A program made the translations under genes and the position numbers. Shown here piece by piece: positions 1-8,198 of a stretch of DNA of 64,000 nucleotides. How positions within the stretch are numbered: position 1 is the stretch's first letter; each line of letters starts with the position of its first letter. Source of the DNA: Pseudomonas serbica. Lineage in GTDB: Bacteria; Pseudomonadota; Gammaproteobacteria; Pseudomonadales; Pseudomonadaceae. The stretch covers positions 124,001 to 188,000 of the forward strand of contig NZ_JAQIYM010000003.1 of assembly GCF_028823535.1 (NCBI RefSeq). Direction: 5' to 3'. The notes under the pieces were generated by a model. That model was not told the origin of the DNA. It saw only the letters and a program-made list of their open reading frames with translations, and made no database searches.

Positions 1-310
1 AATCCACCGACTTCTTGCGGTCTTCGTTGATGGTCATGGACGACAGGGCCATGTCGATCTTCTTCACCTTGAGGGAAGGAATCAGGCCGTCGAACTCGCC
101 CTCGACCCACACGCACTTGACCTTCATCTGCGCGCACAGGGCATTGCCGATGTCGTAGTCGAAGCCCGCGATCTCGCCTTTGTCGGTCTTGGAGGCGAAC
201 GGCGGGTAGGCCGCTTCGATGCCGATACGCAGGGTTTTCTCAGCGGCAAACAGGTTGCTGCACGCCAACAGGCTCAGGGCCAGACCGGTGATGAGGGGGA
301 GTTTCTTCAT
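1..310 (-). CDS. Amino-acid ABC transporter periplasmic binding protein (partial, N-terminal part)
   Basis: Only the first ~103 residues lie in the window; the gene runs off the left edge. The product starts MKKLPLITGLALSL and has a cleavable signal peptide ending near LFAAEK. The mature start (TLRIGIEAAYPPFASK) is the usual first strand of family-3 solute-binding proteins (HisJ/ArgT/LAO type), followed by GFDYDIGNALC and WVEGEFDGLIPSLK, which line the amino-acid pocket in that family. It would capture a basic or polar amino acid in the periplasm and deliver it to an inner-membrane ABC permease, presumably encoded to the left. The exact substrate cannot be told from this fragment. Confidence 0.88.
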   Translation of the reverse strand, partial: MKKLPLITGLALSLLACSNLFAAEKTLRIGIEAAYPPFASKTDKGEIAGFDYDIGNALCAQMKVKCVWVEGEFDGLIPSLKVKKIDMALSSMTINEDRKKSVD

Positions 311-501
311 GTTCGTTCTCTCGCGGGTTGTTGTTGGTTTGGCAAGACAGAAGAAAGAGCAGAATCGTGGGAAAGCCTTTTTTATACTTAGAATTCCATA
401 CTGGACTTTTATGTATTTGGCGTCAATCAGGCAAATGGGGACGGTGCCCGCCGATTGTCGGGTAGCGAATCAAGAGGTTCTTGGGTGAAGCGGATGGCCT
501 C

Positions 502-565
502 TTCGCGGGCAAGCCCGCTCCCACATGGGAACTGCGAACACAGTGGGAGCGGACTTGCTCGCGAA
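502..565. repeat. REPIN (inverted REP pair)
   Basis: Two inverted copies of the REP core (TTCGCGGGCAAGCCCGCTCC and its near reverse complement) flank a short spacer, in the gap between the binding-protein gene and moaE. The right copy has one mismatch (GGGAGCGGACTTGC). Confidence 0.85.
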
Positions 566-590
566 GACTGACTGAAGAACGCCGCAGGAA

Positions 591-1043
591 TTACCGCTTC
601 CAGCGATCCGCCGCCGCATGATCGCTGTCACGTCCCTCCACCCAACGTGGGCCGTCGCTGGTGTTTTCCTTCTTCCAGAACGGCGCGCGGGTTTTCAGGT
701 AGTCCATGACAAAGGCGCAGGCGTCGAAGGCGGCCTGGCGGTGGGCGCTGGCGGCGCCGACGAAGACGATGGGCTCGCCGGGCTCCAGGGCGCCGATGCG
801 ATGCAGCACTTGCAGCTTGAGCAACGGCCAGCGCTGCTCCGCTTCGATGGCGATCTTGCCGAGGGCTTTTTCGGTCATGCCCGGATAGTGTTCGAGGAAC
901 ATCCCGGCGACATCCAGGCCGTCATTGAAATCGCGAACATAGCCGACAAAACTCACCACCGCGCCGACGCCGACATTGGCATCGTGCATGGCGTTGACTT
1001 CGGCGCCGGGGTCGAACGCGGTCGATTGCACGCGAATGGCCAT
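591..1043 (-). CDS. moaE: Molybdopterin synthase catalytic subunit MoaE
   Basis: MoaE is the large subunit of molybdopterin synthase. With thiocarboxylated MoaD it puts the dithiolene sulfurs into cyclic pyranopterin monophosphate in the cytoplasm. The 150-residue length is normal. Visible family blocks are VVSFVGYVRDFNDG (residues ~29-42), LEHYPGMTEKALGKI, HRIGALEPGEPIVFVG, and the C-terminal DYLKTRAPFWKKE with the conserved active-site lysines. It is the last gene of moaC-moaD-moaE; its start lies 3 bases after the moaD stop, so the genes are almost certainly co-translated. Confidence 0.96.
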   Translation of the reverse strand: MAIRVQSTAFDPGAEVNAMHDANVGVGAVVSFVGYVRDFNDGLDVAGMFLEHYPGMTEKALGKIAIEAEQRWPLLKLQVLHRIGALEPGEPIVFVGAASAHRQAAFDACAFVMDYLKTRAPFWKKENTSDGPRWVEGRDSDHAAADRWKR

Positions 1044-1046
1044 GCC

Positions 1047-1289
1047 TCAGCCCCCGGTCACAGTGGGGAAAAACGCCACTTCATCGCCATCGCTGACCGG
1101 CTCGTCGAGCTGGCACAGGTCTTCGTTGCGTGCGCACATCAGGTTCTGCTCGCTCAACACCTCGGCGCCATCGCGCTGGGCCAACAGTGCGCGCACGTCG
1201 TCGACGGTGGCGAAGTCGCCCTCGACCTTCACCGCATCAACGCCCAGCGCTTCACGGTAACGGGCAAAAAACTTCACGGTCACGTTCAT
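1047..1289 (-). CDS. moaD: Molybdopterin synthase sulfur carrier subunit MoaD
   Basis: MoaD is a ubiquitin-like sulfur carrier that donates sulfur from its C-terminal thiocarboxylate to MoaE. The protein is 80 residues, starts [16 protein letters not shown] and ends [10 protein letters not shown]; the terminal Gly-Gly is the essential adenylated and thiocarboxylated tail. I chose the ATG at 1289 rather than the longer frame because it gives the family length and makes a 4-base ATGA overlap with the moaC stop, typical of translational coupling. Confidence 0.96.
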   Translation of the reverse strand: MNVTVKFFARYREALGVDAVKVEGDFATVDDVRALLAQRDGAEVLSEQNLMCARNEDLCQLDEPVSDGDEVAFFPTVTGG

Positions 1290-1759
1290 GGCTGATCCGC
1301 CTGGAAATGCCCGCTCTTGCCGCCAACCTTCTCCAGCAGGCGCACACTTTCGATGGTCATGCCGCGATCCACGGCCTTGCACATGTCATAGATGGTCAAC
1401 GCGGCGACACTGGCGGCGGTCAGGGCCTCCATCTCGACTCCGGTCTGCCCGGACAACTTGCAGCGCGCCACGATGCGCACGCTGTCCTCGCCTTCGGCGC
1501 TAAGTTCGACCTTGACCCCGGTCAGCATCAGCGGATGGCACAGGGGAATCAGGTCGCTGGTCTTTTTCGCCGCCTGGATGCCGGCAATACGGGCCACGGC
1601 GAACACATCGCCCTTGGGGTGACCGCCACTGACGATCATTTGCAAGGTTTCGGGCAGCATGCGCACCAGCGCCTGGGCCGTTGCTTCACGGAACGTCACG
1701 GCTTTTTCGGTGACGTCGACCATGTTGGCACGGCCTTGGGAATCGAGATGAGTCAGCAC
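1286..1759 (-). CDS. moaC: Cyclic pyranopterin monophosphate synthase MoaC
   Basis: MoaC acts after MoaA, converting the 3',8-cyclo-GTP product to cyclic pyranopterin monophosphate, the first stable molybdenum-cofactor intermediate. The 157-residue protein has the family blocks [34 protein letters not shown] (residues ~57-76), [20 protein letters not shown] and [12 protein letters not shown]. The start is a GTG at 1757-1759, with AGGAG eight bases upstream. That ribosome-binding site sits inside an inverted repeat (separate entry). It is the first gene of moaCDE; moaA and moaB are not in the window. Confidence 0.96.
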   Translation of the reverse strand: MLTHLDSQGRANMVDVTEKAVTFREATAQALVRMLPETLQMIVSGGHPKGDVFAVARIAGIQAAKKTSDLIPLCHPLMLTGVKVELSAEGEDSVRIVARCKLSGQTGVEMEALTAASVAALTIYDMCKAVDRGMTIESVRLLEKVGGKSGHFQADQP

Positions 1760-1788
1760 AGGGTTACTCCTGATCAGGAGTCTCGATT
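1741..1788 (-). promoter_or_regulatory. Nested inverted repeats over the moaC ribosome-binding site and start
   Basis: The perfect palindrome ACTCCTGATCAGGAGT (1766-1781) contains the AGGAG Shine-Dalgarno of moaC, so in the mRNA CTCCT can pair with it around a GATC loop. A second pair, TCTCGATT inside the coding start (1741-1748 on the + strand as AATCGAGA) and its complement at 1781-1788, encloses the GTG start. This could restrict moaC translation. The structure is seen; the regulatory role is inferred. Confidence 0.45.
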
Positions 1789-1841
1789 GTAAACCTGTGG
1801 GTCAGATTTCCGCACGCATGATTATCGGATGGACGCATTCC

Positions 1842-1923
1842 TGTAGGAGCTGGCTTGCCAGCGATGACGGTCTTGAATTCAACACCTTCAACGCCCCCTT
1901 CGCTGGCAAGCCAGCGCCTACAA
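1842..1923. repeat. REPIN, TGTAGGAGCTGGCTTGCCAGC subtype
   Basis: Inverted copies of TGTAGGAGCTGGCTTGCCAG flank a ~35-base spacer between moaC and the PhoH-like gene. This is a different REP subtype from the GTGGGAGCGGGCTTGC copies elsewhere in the window. Confidence 0.85.
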
Positions 1924-1940
1924 GGTTTTGTGTCGAGCAT

Positions 1941-1973
1941 AAAAAACCGGACGGCTTTGGGGCCGCCCGGTTT
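1941..1973 (-). terminator. Rho-independent terminator of the PhoH-like gene
   Basis: On the minus strand a GC-rich stem (AACCGGGCGGC / GCCGTCCGGTT) is followed by a T run, 11 bases after the stop of the gene ending at 1985. Confidence 0.8.
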
Positions 1974-1984
1974 GTGTGAAGCAG

Positions 1985-3379
1985 TTACAGATGCGATTCG
2001 GCGTATTCAGCCAGGATCGAACGTGGCACCCCTTGCAGGGTGATGTGCACTCCGTTGGGGAAATCCTTGAAGCGTTCAGTCAGGTAGGTCAGCCCGGAGC
2101 TGGTCGCGGACAGGTAAGGGGTGTCGATCTGTGCCAGGTTGCCCAGGCACACCACTTTGGAACCGGCGCCGGCACGGGTGATGATGGTTTTCATCTGGTG
2201 CGGTGTGAGGTTCTGGCATTCATCGATCAGGATCAGGCTCTGCTGGAAGCTGCGGCCCCGGATGTAGTTGAGGGATTTGAACTGCAACGGCACTTTGCTG
2301 AGGATGTAGTCGACGCTGCCATGGGTGCTTTCATCATCCATGTGCAAGGCTTCGAGGTTGTCGGTGATGGCGCCCAGCCAAGGCTCCATTTTTTCCGCTT
2401 CGGTGCCGGGCAGGAAGCCGATCTCCTGGTCCAGGCCTTGCACGCTGCGGGTGGCGATGATGCGGCGATAGCGCTTGCTGACCATGGTCTGTTCAATGGC
2501 CGCGGCCAGCGCGAGGATGGTTTTACCGGAACCTGCGGCACCGGACAGGTTGACCAGGTGGATGTCCGGATCGAGCAAGGCATACAGCGCCAGGCTCTGA
2601 TAGATGTCACGCGGTTTCAGGCCCCAGGCTTCCTGGTGCAGCAGCGGTTCCTGGTGCAGGTCCAGGATCAGCAACTTGTCTTCCTCGATCTCCTTGATCC
2701 AGCCGACGAACCCTTGCTCGTCGATGATGAACTCGTTGATGTGCACCGCCGGCAGGTTGTCGATCAGCTGTACCTGATGCCAGGTGCGGCCATGGTCCTG
2801 GCGGGTCTCGACCTTGCTCACTCGGTCCCAGAAGGAGCCGGTCATGTTGTGGTAGCCGTTAGGCAGCAACGATACGTCGTCGACCAACTGGTCGGTGCTG
2901 TAGTCCTCGGCCGCAATCCCGCAGGCGCGGGCCTTGAGGCGCATGTTGATGTCTTTGGTGACCAGCACCACGGGCTTTTGCGGATCGCGCGCGTGCAGGT
3001 CGATCAACTGGTTGATGATTTTGTTGTCGTTCAGGTGCTCGGGCAGAATCAGGTTCGGCTCGGCATGCTTGCTCATCAGAATTGACAGCAAGCCCTTGGG
3101 TCCGCTCTTGCCCCGCTGGATCGGCACACCCTGCTCGACGTCCTCGGGTGAGGCATCGCCCAGGGTCTTGTCGATCAGCCGGATGGCCTGGCGGCATTCG
3201 GCGGCAACGCTGTGATGCCCGCTCTTGAGCTTGTCGAGCTCCTCAAGCACGGTCATCGGGATCGCGACGTGGTGTTCTTCGAAGTTGAGCAGCGCGTTTG
3301 GATCGTGAATCAATACGTTGGTATCGAGTACATAAAGGATTGGCTGGTTGGAAGAAGAGCTACGTCCGTGATCATCCAT
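1985..3379 (-). CDS. PIN domain plus PhoH-like ATPase
   Basis: A cytoplasmic protein of 464 residues, the usual size for PhoH2-type fusions. The N-terminus is a PIN nuclease domain (YVLDTNVLIHDP at residues ~15-26, with further acidic residues in CRQAIRLIDKTLGD and VTKDINMRLKA). The C-terminal half is a PhoH ATPase with Walker A SGAAGSGKTILAL (~residues 279-291) and Walker B SLILIDECQNLTPHQ. Characterised fusions of this type are RNA helicases/ribonucleases; the role in Pseudomonas is not established. It is monocistronic, with a terminator just downstream. It is not the ybeZ-type phoH, which lacks the PIN domain. Confidence 0.92.
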   Translation of the reverse strand: MDDHGRSSSSNQPILYVLDTNVLIHDPNALLNFEEHHVAIPMTVLEELDKLKSGHHSVAAECRQAIRLIDKTLGDASPEDVEQGVPIQRGKSGPKGLLSILMSKHAEPNLILPEHLNDNKIINQLIDLHARDPQKPVVLVTKDINMRLKARACGIAAEDYSTDQLVDDVSLLPNGYHNMTGSFWDRVSKVETRQDHGRTWHQVQLIDNLPAVHINEFIIDEQGFVGWIKEIEEDKLLILDLHQEPLLHQEAWGLKPRDIYQSLALYALLDPDIHLVNLSGAAGSGKTILALAAAIEQTMVSKRYRRIIATRSVQGLDQEIGFLPGTEAEKMEPWLGAITDNLEALHMDDESTHGSVDYILSKVPLQFKSLNYIRGRSFQQSLILIDECQNLTPHQMKTIITRAGAGSKVVCLGNLAQIDTPYLSATSSGLTYLTERFKDFPNGVHITLQGVPRSILAEYAESHL

Positions 3380-3714
3380 ACTCGGTCACCTTTGTGGGAG
3401 CCATTCGACGCAATACCTTGGCGGTGCTGCGCCTCGAAGTGACTACCGAATACACCTGCGGGGACTCAAGTGTTCTGCATACATGCGGGTCTTGGGAGAC
3501 GCCACCTGTGTTGCAGGTTTCGGCGGTCTGTCTTCGTAATACTCCAAAACCCATGACAGAAAAAAGTACTTTGACGCTTTTTTGAAGTTTATTTTTCAGA
3601 ATGACCAATAACACTTGGCGGACTGCCATCACCCGTTTACAGTCGGAAGTCAACCTGCAGCAAAACCTCTTCAAAAATCGCCTTTTACCCAATGTTTGCG
3701 GGATTTGGCGGTTT
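3380..3714. other. Intergenic region upstream of the PhoH-like gene
   Basis: No credible gene on either strand. It must hold the promoter of the PhoH-like gene (reading left). Small hairpins such as ACCTG-tgttg-CAGGT near 3506 and some T/A runs near 3560-3600 are visible, but no promoter could be assigned. Confidence 0.5.
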
Positions 3715-4839
3715 TCAGCGAAACCCCTCCTGACAGTCCTCCCAACCGATCCCGCTTTGCGCCGTTTGCGTAATCAGCCAGGGCAACGCCGTTTTCACCC
3801 CGTCCTGCTTCACATTGAAGTTGATCACCCCGTGGCGCCACAGCAGCATCAGGGTCAGCACCCGTTGCGCACTCTGGCTGCCCTTGAGCTTGCCTGCACC
3901 GTCCTGGGCATCGATGTCCCACAGGGCGACCTGCAAGCCCTGGGCCTTGAAGAAAGCGGCGGCGTCGGCGCGACGCTGGCCATCGGGCGGGCGAAACAGC
4001 GGCATGAAGTTCTCCGGCAGTTTATTTTTCGCCAGCTCAACGCTGCGACGTACCGAGTCCTGCCAGTCCTGCCAGTGGCTGTGGGAGCGAAACTCCCAGC
4101 CTTGCACACCGATACACTGGGTTGACCAGGTCGACTGCAGGCTGGCCACCGAACGCTCGCCCAGACGCGCCTGGAGGTCCTTGCCGAGCACGAAGAAGGT
4201 GCCACTGAGATTGGCCTTGCGCAGGTACTCGGCCACCCAGTCGGTGTTGTCCGGCATGGCGTTGGCGGCGCTGTCGAAGGTCAATAGAAACAGCCGGTCA
4301 TGCATGCCGTCGCCATTGCGCTCAAAGTCTCCAAAACGATCGACTTCACTGCTGGTTTGCGGGAACAGTGCCGCCTTGCGCAGTTGCTCGTCCAGGTACT
4401 GGGTGTGGAACAGGCGGCTCGGTTCGTACCACCGGGTGTAATAGCTGTCCTCGCTGAGCTGGAACTTGCCGGCCTGCTCGCGCAAGGTGGCCATGTCCTC
4501 GACCAGGAAACAGAAGGAGGCGTCCTGGTCGCAACTTTGCTGGGCGAAGTTGTAGTTGGCCAACAGGCGTTGCCACAGGCGTTGGCGAACTCGATTGACC
4601 GAATCCAGATTGATCGTGCGCAGCCCCAGGCGTTGCGCCAGCGCCGCCTCGTCCAGGGACTCACTGGCCAGCAGCACCCGGGCGAACATGAGGATTTCGG
4701 CACGCGAGGCGACGTCGAAAAGGGTCGGGTTGTCGAGTTTTTCCGGCCAGGTGCTGCGATCCAGGGTCGCCACCTCACCGGGTGCCGCGATGGCGCCGAA
4801 GCTCAGCAGCCAGGCGGTGAGCAGAAAAACGATACGCAA
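3715..4839 (-). CDS. Polysaccharide deacetylase (NodB-like) family protein with divergent motifs
   Basis: A predicted exported protein of 374 residues. The start is a TTG at 4837-4839: GGAGG lies seven bases upstream and the frame then opens with a signal peptide (MRIVFLLTAWLLSFGAIAAPGE). The longer in-frame extension reads through a REPIN and antisense to yaaA, and is not coding. The C-terminal half has the NodB fold order: LLTFDSAANAMPDN (motif 1 region), LSGTFFVLGKDL, EFRSHSHWQDW (motif 2 region), LFRPPDGQRRADA (motif 3) and QVALWDIDAQD (motif 4). Classical enzymes carry TFDDG and H[ST]xxH as metal ligands; here these read TFDSA and HSHW, so activity is doubtful. Substrate unknown. Confidence 0.75.
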   Translation of the reverse strand: MRIVFLLTAWLLSFGAIAAPGEVATLDRSTWPEKLDNPTLFDVASRAEILMFARVLLASESLDEAALAQRLGLRTINLDSVNRVRQRLWQRLLANYNFAQQSCDQDASFCFLVEDMATLREQAGKFQLSEDSYYTRWYEPSRLFHTQYLDEQLRKAALFPQTSSEVDRFGDFERNGDGMHDRLFLLTFDSAANAMPDNTDWVAEYLRKANLSGTFFVLGKDLQARLGERSVASLQSTWSTQCIGVQGWEFRSHSHWQDWQDSVRRSVELAKNKLPENFMPLFRPPDGQRRADAAAFFKAQGLQVALWDIDAQDGAGKLKGSQSAQRVLTLMLLWRHGVINFNVKQDGVKTALPWLITQTAQSGIGWEDCQEGFR

Positions 4840-4916
4840 TGGGATGCCTCCATAACCAGACCCGGGCGGCACTATAGCTGATCCGCCCCGCATTCCCGCA
4901 GCAGCACCGAAGCAAA

Positions 4917-5003
4917 GTGGGAGCGGGCTTGCTCGCGAAGGCAGTGTGTCAGTCACATTAATATTGGCTGACACGCCGCCTTCGCGAGCAAGCCCGCTCC
5001 CAC
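4917..5003. repeat. REPIN
   Basis: Perfect inverted arms GTGGGAGCGGGCTTGCTCGC... (25 bp each) with an inner inverted pair (TGTCAG/CTGACA). It lies between the deacetylase-like gene and yaaA. Confidence 0.92.
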
Positions 5004-5106
5004 AAGGGTTTGTGGATAGCCACCGGTCATCACCTATGGCCTCGATAGCTGGAGTCCACCGCGACAACCCCCTAGAATCGCCGCCACGATTAAAGGAGAC
5101 GACTTC

Positions 5107-5886
5107 ATGCTGACGGTGATTTCCCCCGCCAAGACCCTCGATTACGAAACACCACCGGCGACCCAACGCTTTACCCAGCCGCAGTACCTCGACCACTCCC
5201 AGGAGCTGATCCAGCAACTGCGTGAGCTGACCCCGGCGCAGATCAGCGAGTTGATGCACGTTTCCGACAAGATCGGCGGGCTCAACGCCGCCCGCTTCGG
5301 CAGCTGGACACCCGCCTTTACCCCGGCCAACGCCAAGCAGGCGTTGCTGGCGTTCAAGGGCGACGTCTACACCGGGTTGAACGCGCAAACCTTCAGCGAA
5401 GCCGATTTTGACTATGCCCAGCAACATCTGCGCATGCTCTCCGGCCTGTATGGCCTGCTGCGCCCCCTCGACCTGATGCAGCCGTACCGGCTGGAAATGG
5501 GCACCAAGCTGGCCAATGCCCGGGGCAAGGACCTGTATGCCTTCTGGGGTACCCGGATCAGCGAATGGCTGAACGAAGCCCTGGCCGACCAAGGCGATGA
5601 CGTGCTGCTCAACCTGGCTTCCAACGAGTATTTCTCGGCGGTCAAGCGCAACGCCCTGAATGCTCGCATCATCAATACCGAGTTCAAGGACCTGAAGAAC
5701 GGTCAGTACAAGATCATCAGCTTCTACGCGAAAAAGGCCCGGGGCATGATGAGCCGATTCGTCATCGAAGAGCGCATCAACGATCCGCAAGCCCTCAAGC
5801 AGTTCGATGTGCAGGGTTACCGCTACAGCGCCGAGCAGTCTAAACCGGACAATCTGGTGTTCCTGCGCGACCACGCCCCCGAATGA
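5107..5886 (+). CDS. yaaA: Peroxide-stress protein YaaA (DUF328)
   Basis: A cytoplasmic protein of 259 residues, the family length. The N-terminus [17 protein letters not shown] and the blocks [34 protein letters not shown] and [15 protein letters not shown] are diagnostic. In E. coli, YaaA is induced by OxyR and limits free iron and Fenton damage during peroxide stress; its fold binds DNA. The start has AAAGGAG upstream (5093-5099). It stands alone, with a REPIN before it and the long algD leader region after it. No OxyR site was recognised. Confidence 0.95.
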   Translation: MLTVISPAKTLDYETPPATQRFTQPQYLDHSQELIQQLRELTPAQISELMHVSDKIGGLNAARFGSWTPAFTPANAKQALLAFKGDVYTGLNAQTFSEADFDYAQQHLRMLSGLYGLLRPLDLMQPYRLEMGTKLANARGKDLYAFWGTRISEWLNEALADQGDDVLLNLASNEYFSAVKRNALNARIINTEFKDLKNGQYKIISFYAKKARGMMSRFVIEERINDPQALKQFDVQGYRYSAEQSKPDNLVFLRDHAPE

Positions 5887-6697
5887 AGCAACGGGTCGGC
5901 GCACGACCTTTCAAACGCCTCGTGCGCCCCCCATTCGTAGCCTGCAATCCCCCCGCCAATTTCGTCATTTTTATGACGCCAAAAAACAGTTTGTCAATTT
6001 TCTAACTTTAGTTTCACTCGACTTCGAATATTTTTTTCAGTAGTGGCACCGAAAAAAATTATCAGTAGTGGCAAAAAACTATCCCCTTCAATAATCCGCC
6101 TATATATACAGGGCGAAACGGCAAGTGCTATCAATTTGAGAGCAGTGCCATCTTTGTCAATATTTCAAGAAATTTCAGATTTCGCGATGGATGGGCCGGA
6201 ACTATGTCCAAATGCACCGTTCATACCACCGGTAACGATTCTCGCCGAGGATGTACGAGATAACTTACGCAGAACAGAGATCCATGTAGTGAAGTTGCAA
6301 TACTAACTTGCACTGACTAATCCCTGATTTGGGCAACACCAGAACGCACAGGAGATACGCACCATTAATATCCCCTACAAGGCCAAGGCCGCGTCCCTAT
6401 AAACGTGCTCACCTGGGCACCAAAACGCTTGATCCACGGGCTTTCGGCCTGACATCGAGCGTGCAGGAACATTGCACGAACATCCTCTGAATAGAGGACG
6501 GGCTGCATAACAGGGCAAGTCATAACAACAAGGCCTAGTTGCGCACACCTTGAGTGCACTTATTTAGACACTCGGAACTTTTATGCCAGCACGCGGTACG
6601 GTCACGCCTGCCAGGCGTAACTTCCGTGTGCACTATAAACGCTGAACACCATTAACTCCGGCCATCTAATGGCTTGATCAACACTGAGGTAAATGCG
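5887..6697. other. AT-rich upstream region of the alginate operon
   Basis: An ~810-base gap without a convincing gene. From about 5950 to 6330 the DNA is strikingly AT-rich against GC-rich neighbours, with many A and T tracts. It contains a direct repeat TCAGTAGTGGCA (6037-6048 and 6062-6073), an ACCGTTC element (6216-6222) that resembles the AlgR core CCGTTCGTC, and a GAACTT box near the algD end. In P. aeruginosa the long algD leader integrates AlgU, AlgR, AmrZ and MvaT-type inputs, so the same role is inferred here. An 87-codon frame at 6043-6306 has no recognisable family. Confidence 0.6.
6575..6604 (+). promoter_or_regulatory. Candidate AlgU (RpoE-like) promoter of algD
   Basis: GGAACTT at 6574-6580 matches the -35 element of AlgU-dependent algD promoters, 118 bases before the algD ATG. 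The expected TC-type -10 is not clear at 16-17 bases spacing, so only the -35 is supported. Confidence 0.35.
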
Positions 6698-8014
6698 ATG
6701 CGCATCAGCATATTTGGTTTGGGTTACGTAGGCGCAGTCTGTGCCGGCTGCCTGTCTGCTCGGGGCCATGACGTCGTTGGCGTCGATGTTGCCAAAGACA
6801 AGATCGATATGATCAATGCAGGCCGTTCGCCGATCGTTGAACCAGGCCTGGGCGAACTTCTGGCCCAAGGTATCCAGACCGGTCGTCTGCGCGGCACCAC
6901 CAACTTCGCCGAGGCGATTCGCGACACCGACCTGTCGATGATCTGTGTTGGTACGCCAAGCAAGAAGAACGGCGACCTGGAACTGAACTACATCGAAGCC
7001 GTGTGCCGCGAGATCGGTTTTGTCCTGCGTGACAAGACCACCCGTCATACCATCGTGGTTCGCAGCACCGTGCTGCCGGGCACCGTGGCCAACGTGGTGA
7101 TCCCGATCCTCGAAGACTGCTCCGGCAAGAAAGCCGGTGTCGACTTCGGTGTTGCCGTGAACCCTGAGTTCCTGCGCGAAAGCACCGCCATCGCCGACTA
7201 CGACCAGCCGCCCATGACCGTCATCGGTGAGTTCGACAAGGCCTCGGGCGACGTTCTGCAATCGCTGTACGAAGAACTCGACGCGCCGATCATCCGCAAG
7301 GACATCGCCGTTGCCGAGATGATCAAGTACACCTGCAACGTGTGGCACGCCACCAAGGTGACCTTCGCCAACGAGATCGGCAACATCGCCAAGGCTGTCG
7401 GTGTCGATGGTCGTGAAGTGATGGACGTGGTCTGCCAGGACAAGACGCTGAACCTGTCCCAGTACTACATGCGCCCAGGCTTCGCCTTCGGTGGTTCCTG
7501 CCTGCCGAAAGACGTGCGTGCCCTGACCTACCGCGCCGGCTCCCTGGACGTGGAAGCACCGCTGCTCAACTCGCTGATGCGCAGTAACGAGTCCCAGGTG
7601 CAGAACGCGTTCGATATCGTTTCCAGCCACGACAAACGCAAAGTCGCCCTGCTGGGCCTGAGCTTCAAGGCCGGCACCGACGACCTGCGCGAAAGCCCGC
7701 TGGTTGACCTGGCCGAAATGCTGATCGGCAAGGGCTACGACCTGAGCATCTACGACAGCAACGTCGAGTACGCCCGTGTCCACGGCGCGAACAAGGACTA
7801 CATCGAGTCGAAGATTCCCCACGTCTCGTCCTTGCTCAACGCCGACTTCGACGCCGTGATCAACAACTCCGACGTGATCATCCTCGGCAACCGTGACGAG
7901 AAATTCCGCGCCCTGGTGCAGAACGTCCCACACGGCAAGCAGGTGATCGACCTGGTCGGCTTCATGTCCAAGGCCACCAGCGTGACTGGCCGGACTGAAG
8001 GCATCTGCTGGTAA
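6698..8014 (+). CDS. algD: GDP-mannose 6-dehydrogenase AlgD
   Basis: AlgD oxidises GDP-mannose to GDP-mannuronic acid with two NAD+, the committed step of alginate synthesis, in the cytoplasm. It has 438 residues. An N-terminal Rossmann fold (MRISIFGLGYVGAVCAG) is followed by the central UDPGDH-type domain and the catalytic cysteine Cys268 in FGGSCLPKDV, then a C-terminal domain starting near KVALLGLSFKAGTDDLRESP. I chose the ATG at 6698, preceded by GAGGT at 6686-6690; the upstream in-frame ATG at 6674 adds eight atypical residues. It is the first gene of the alginate operon; a REPIN separates it from alg8. Confidence 0.98.
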   Translation: MRISIFGLGYVGAVCAGCLSARGHDVVGVDVAKDKIDMINAGRSPIVEPGLGELLAQGIQTGRLRGTTNFAEAIRDTDLSMICVGTPSKKNGDLELNYIEAVCREIGFVLRDKTTRHTIVVRSTVLPGTVANVVIPILEDCSGKKAGVDFGVAVNPEFLRESTAIADYDQPPMTVIGEFDKASGDVLQSLYEELDAPIIRKDIAVAEMIKYTCNVWHATKVTFANEIGNIAKAVGVDGREVMDVVCQDKTLNLSQYYMRPGFAFGGSCLPKDVRALTYRAGSLDVEAPLLNSLMRSNESQVQNAFDIVSSHDKRKVALLGLSFKAGTDDLRESPLVDLAEMLIGKGYDLSIYDSNVEYARVHGANKDYIESKIPHVSSLLNADFDAVINNSDVIILGNRDEKFRALVQNVPHGKQVIDLVGFMSKATSVTGRTEGICW

Positions 8015-8025
8015 GACACCGTCCC

Positions 8026-8107
8026 TTGTAGGAGCCAGGCTTGCCGGCGAACCAGGCAACGCGGTGTGCCAGACACACCGCCTTCGCGGGCAAGCCGCGC
8101 TCCTACA
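8026..8107. repeat. REPIN between algD and alg8
   Basis: Imperfect inverted arms TTGTAGGAGCCAGGCTTGCC and GGGCAAGCCGCGCTCCTACA with an inner GGTGTG/CACACC dyad. Lying inside the operon, the structure could affect mRNA processing or differential expression of algD; this is inferred. Confidence 0.85.
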
Positions 8108-8198
8108 GGTCCGATGAGATCGATTTGGCTTTTTACGCCTGCCTTAACCCCATCGGGCCACCCCACAGGCTCGCCCGAGATCGAGACGGATGCAGATT

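Noticed and set aside
4840..5904. An in-frame N-terminal extension of the deacetylase-like gene
   Set aside because: It runs through a REPIN and antisense to yaaA; a TTG start with GGAGG and a signal peptide at 4839 is better.
6043..6306. An 87-codon frame in the AT-rich algD leader
   Set aside because: No Shine-Dalgarno, no known family, and it overlaps regulatory DNA of odd composition. A real small gene cannot be excluded.
6574..6610. A complete AlgU promoter for algD
   Set aside because: The -35 GAACTT is good, but no TC-type -10 lies at the expected 16-17 bases, so only a candidate -35 is reported.
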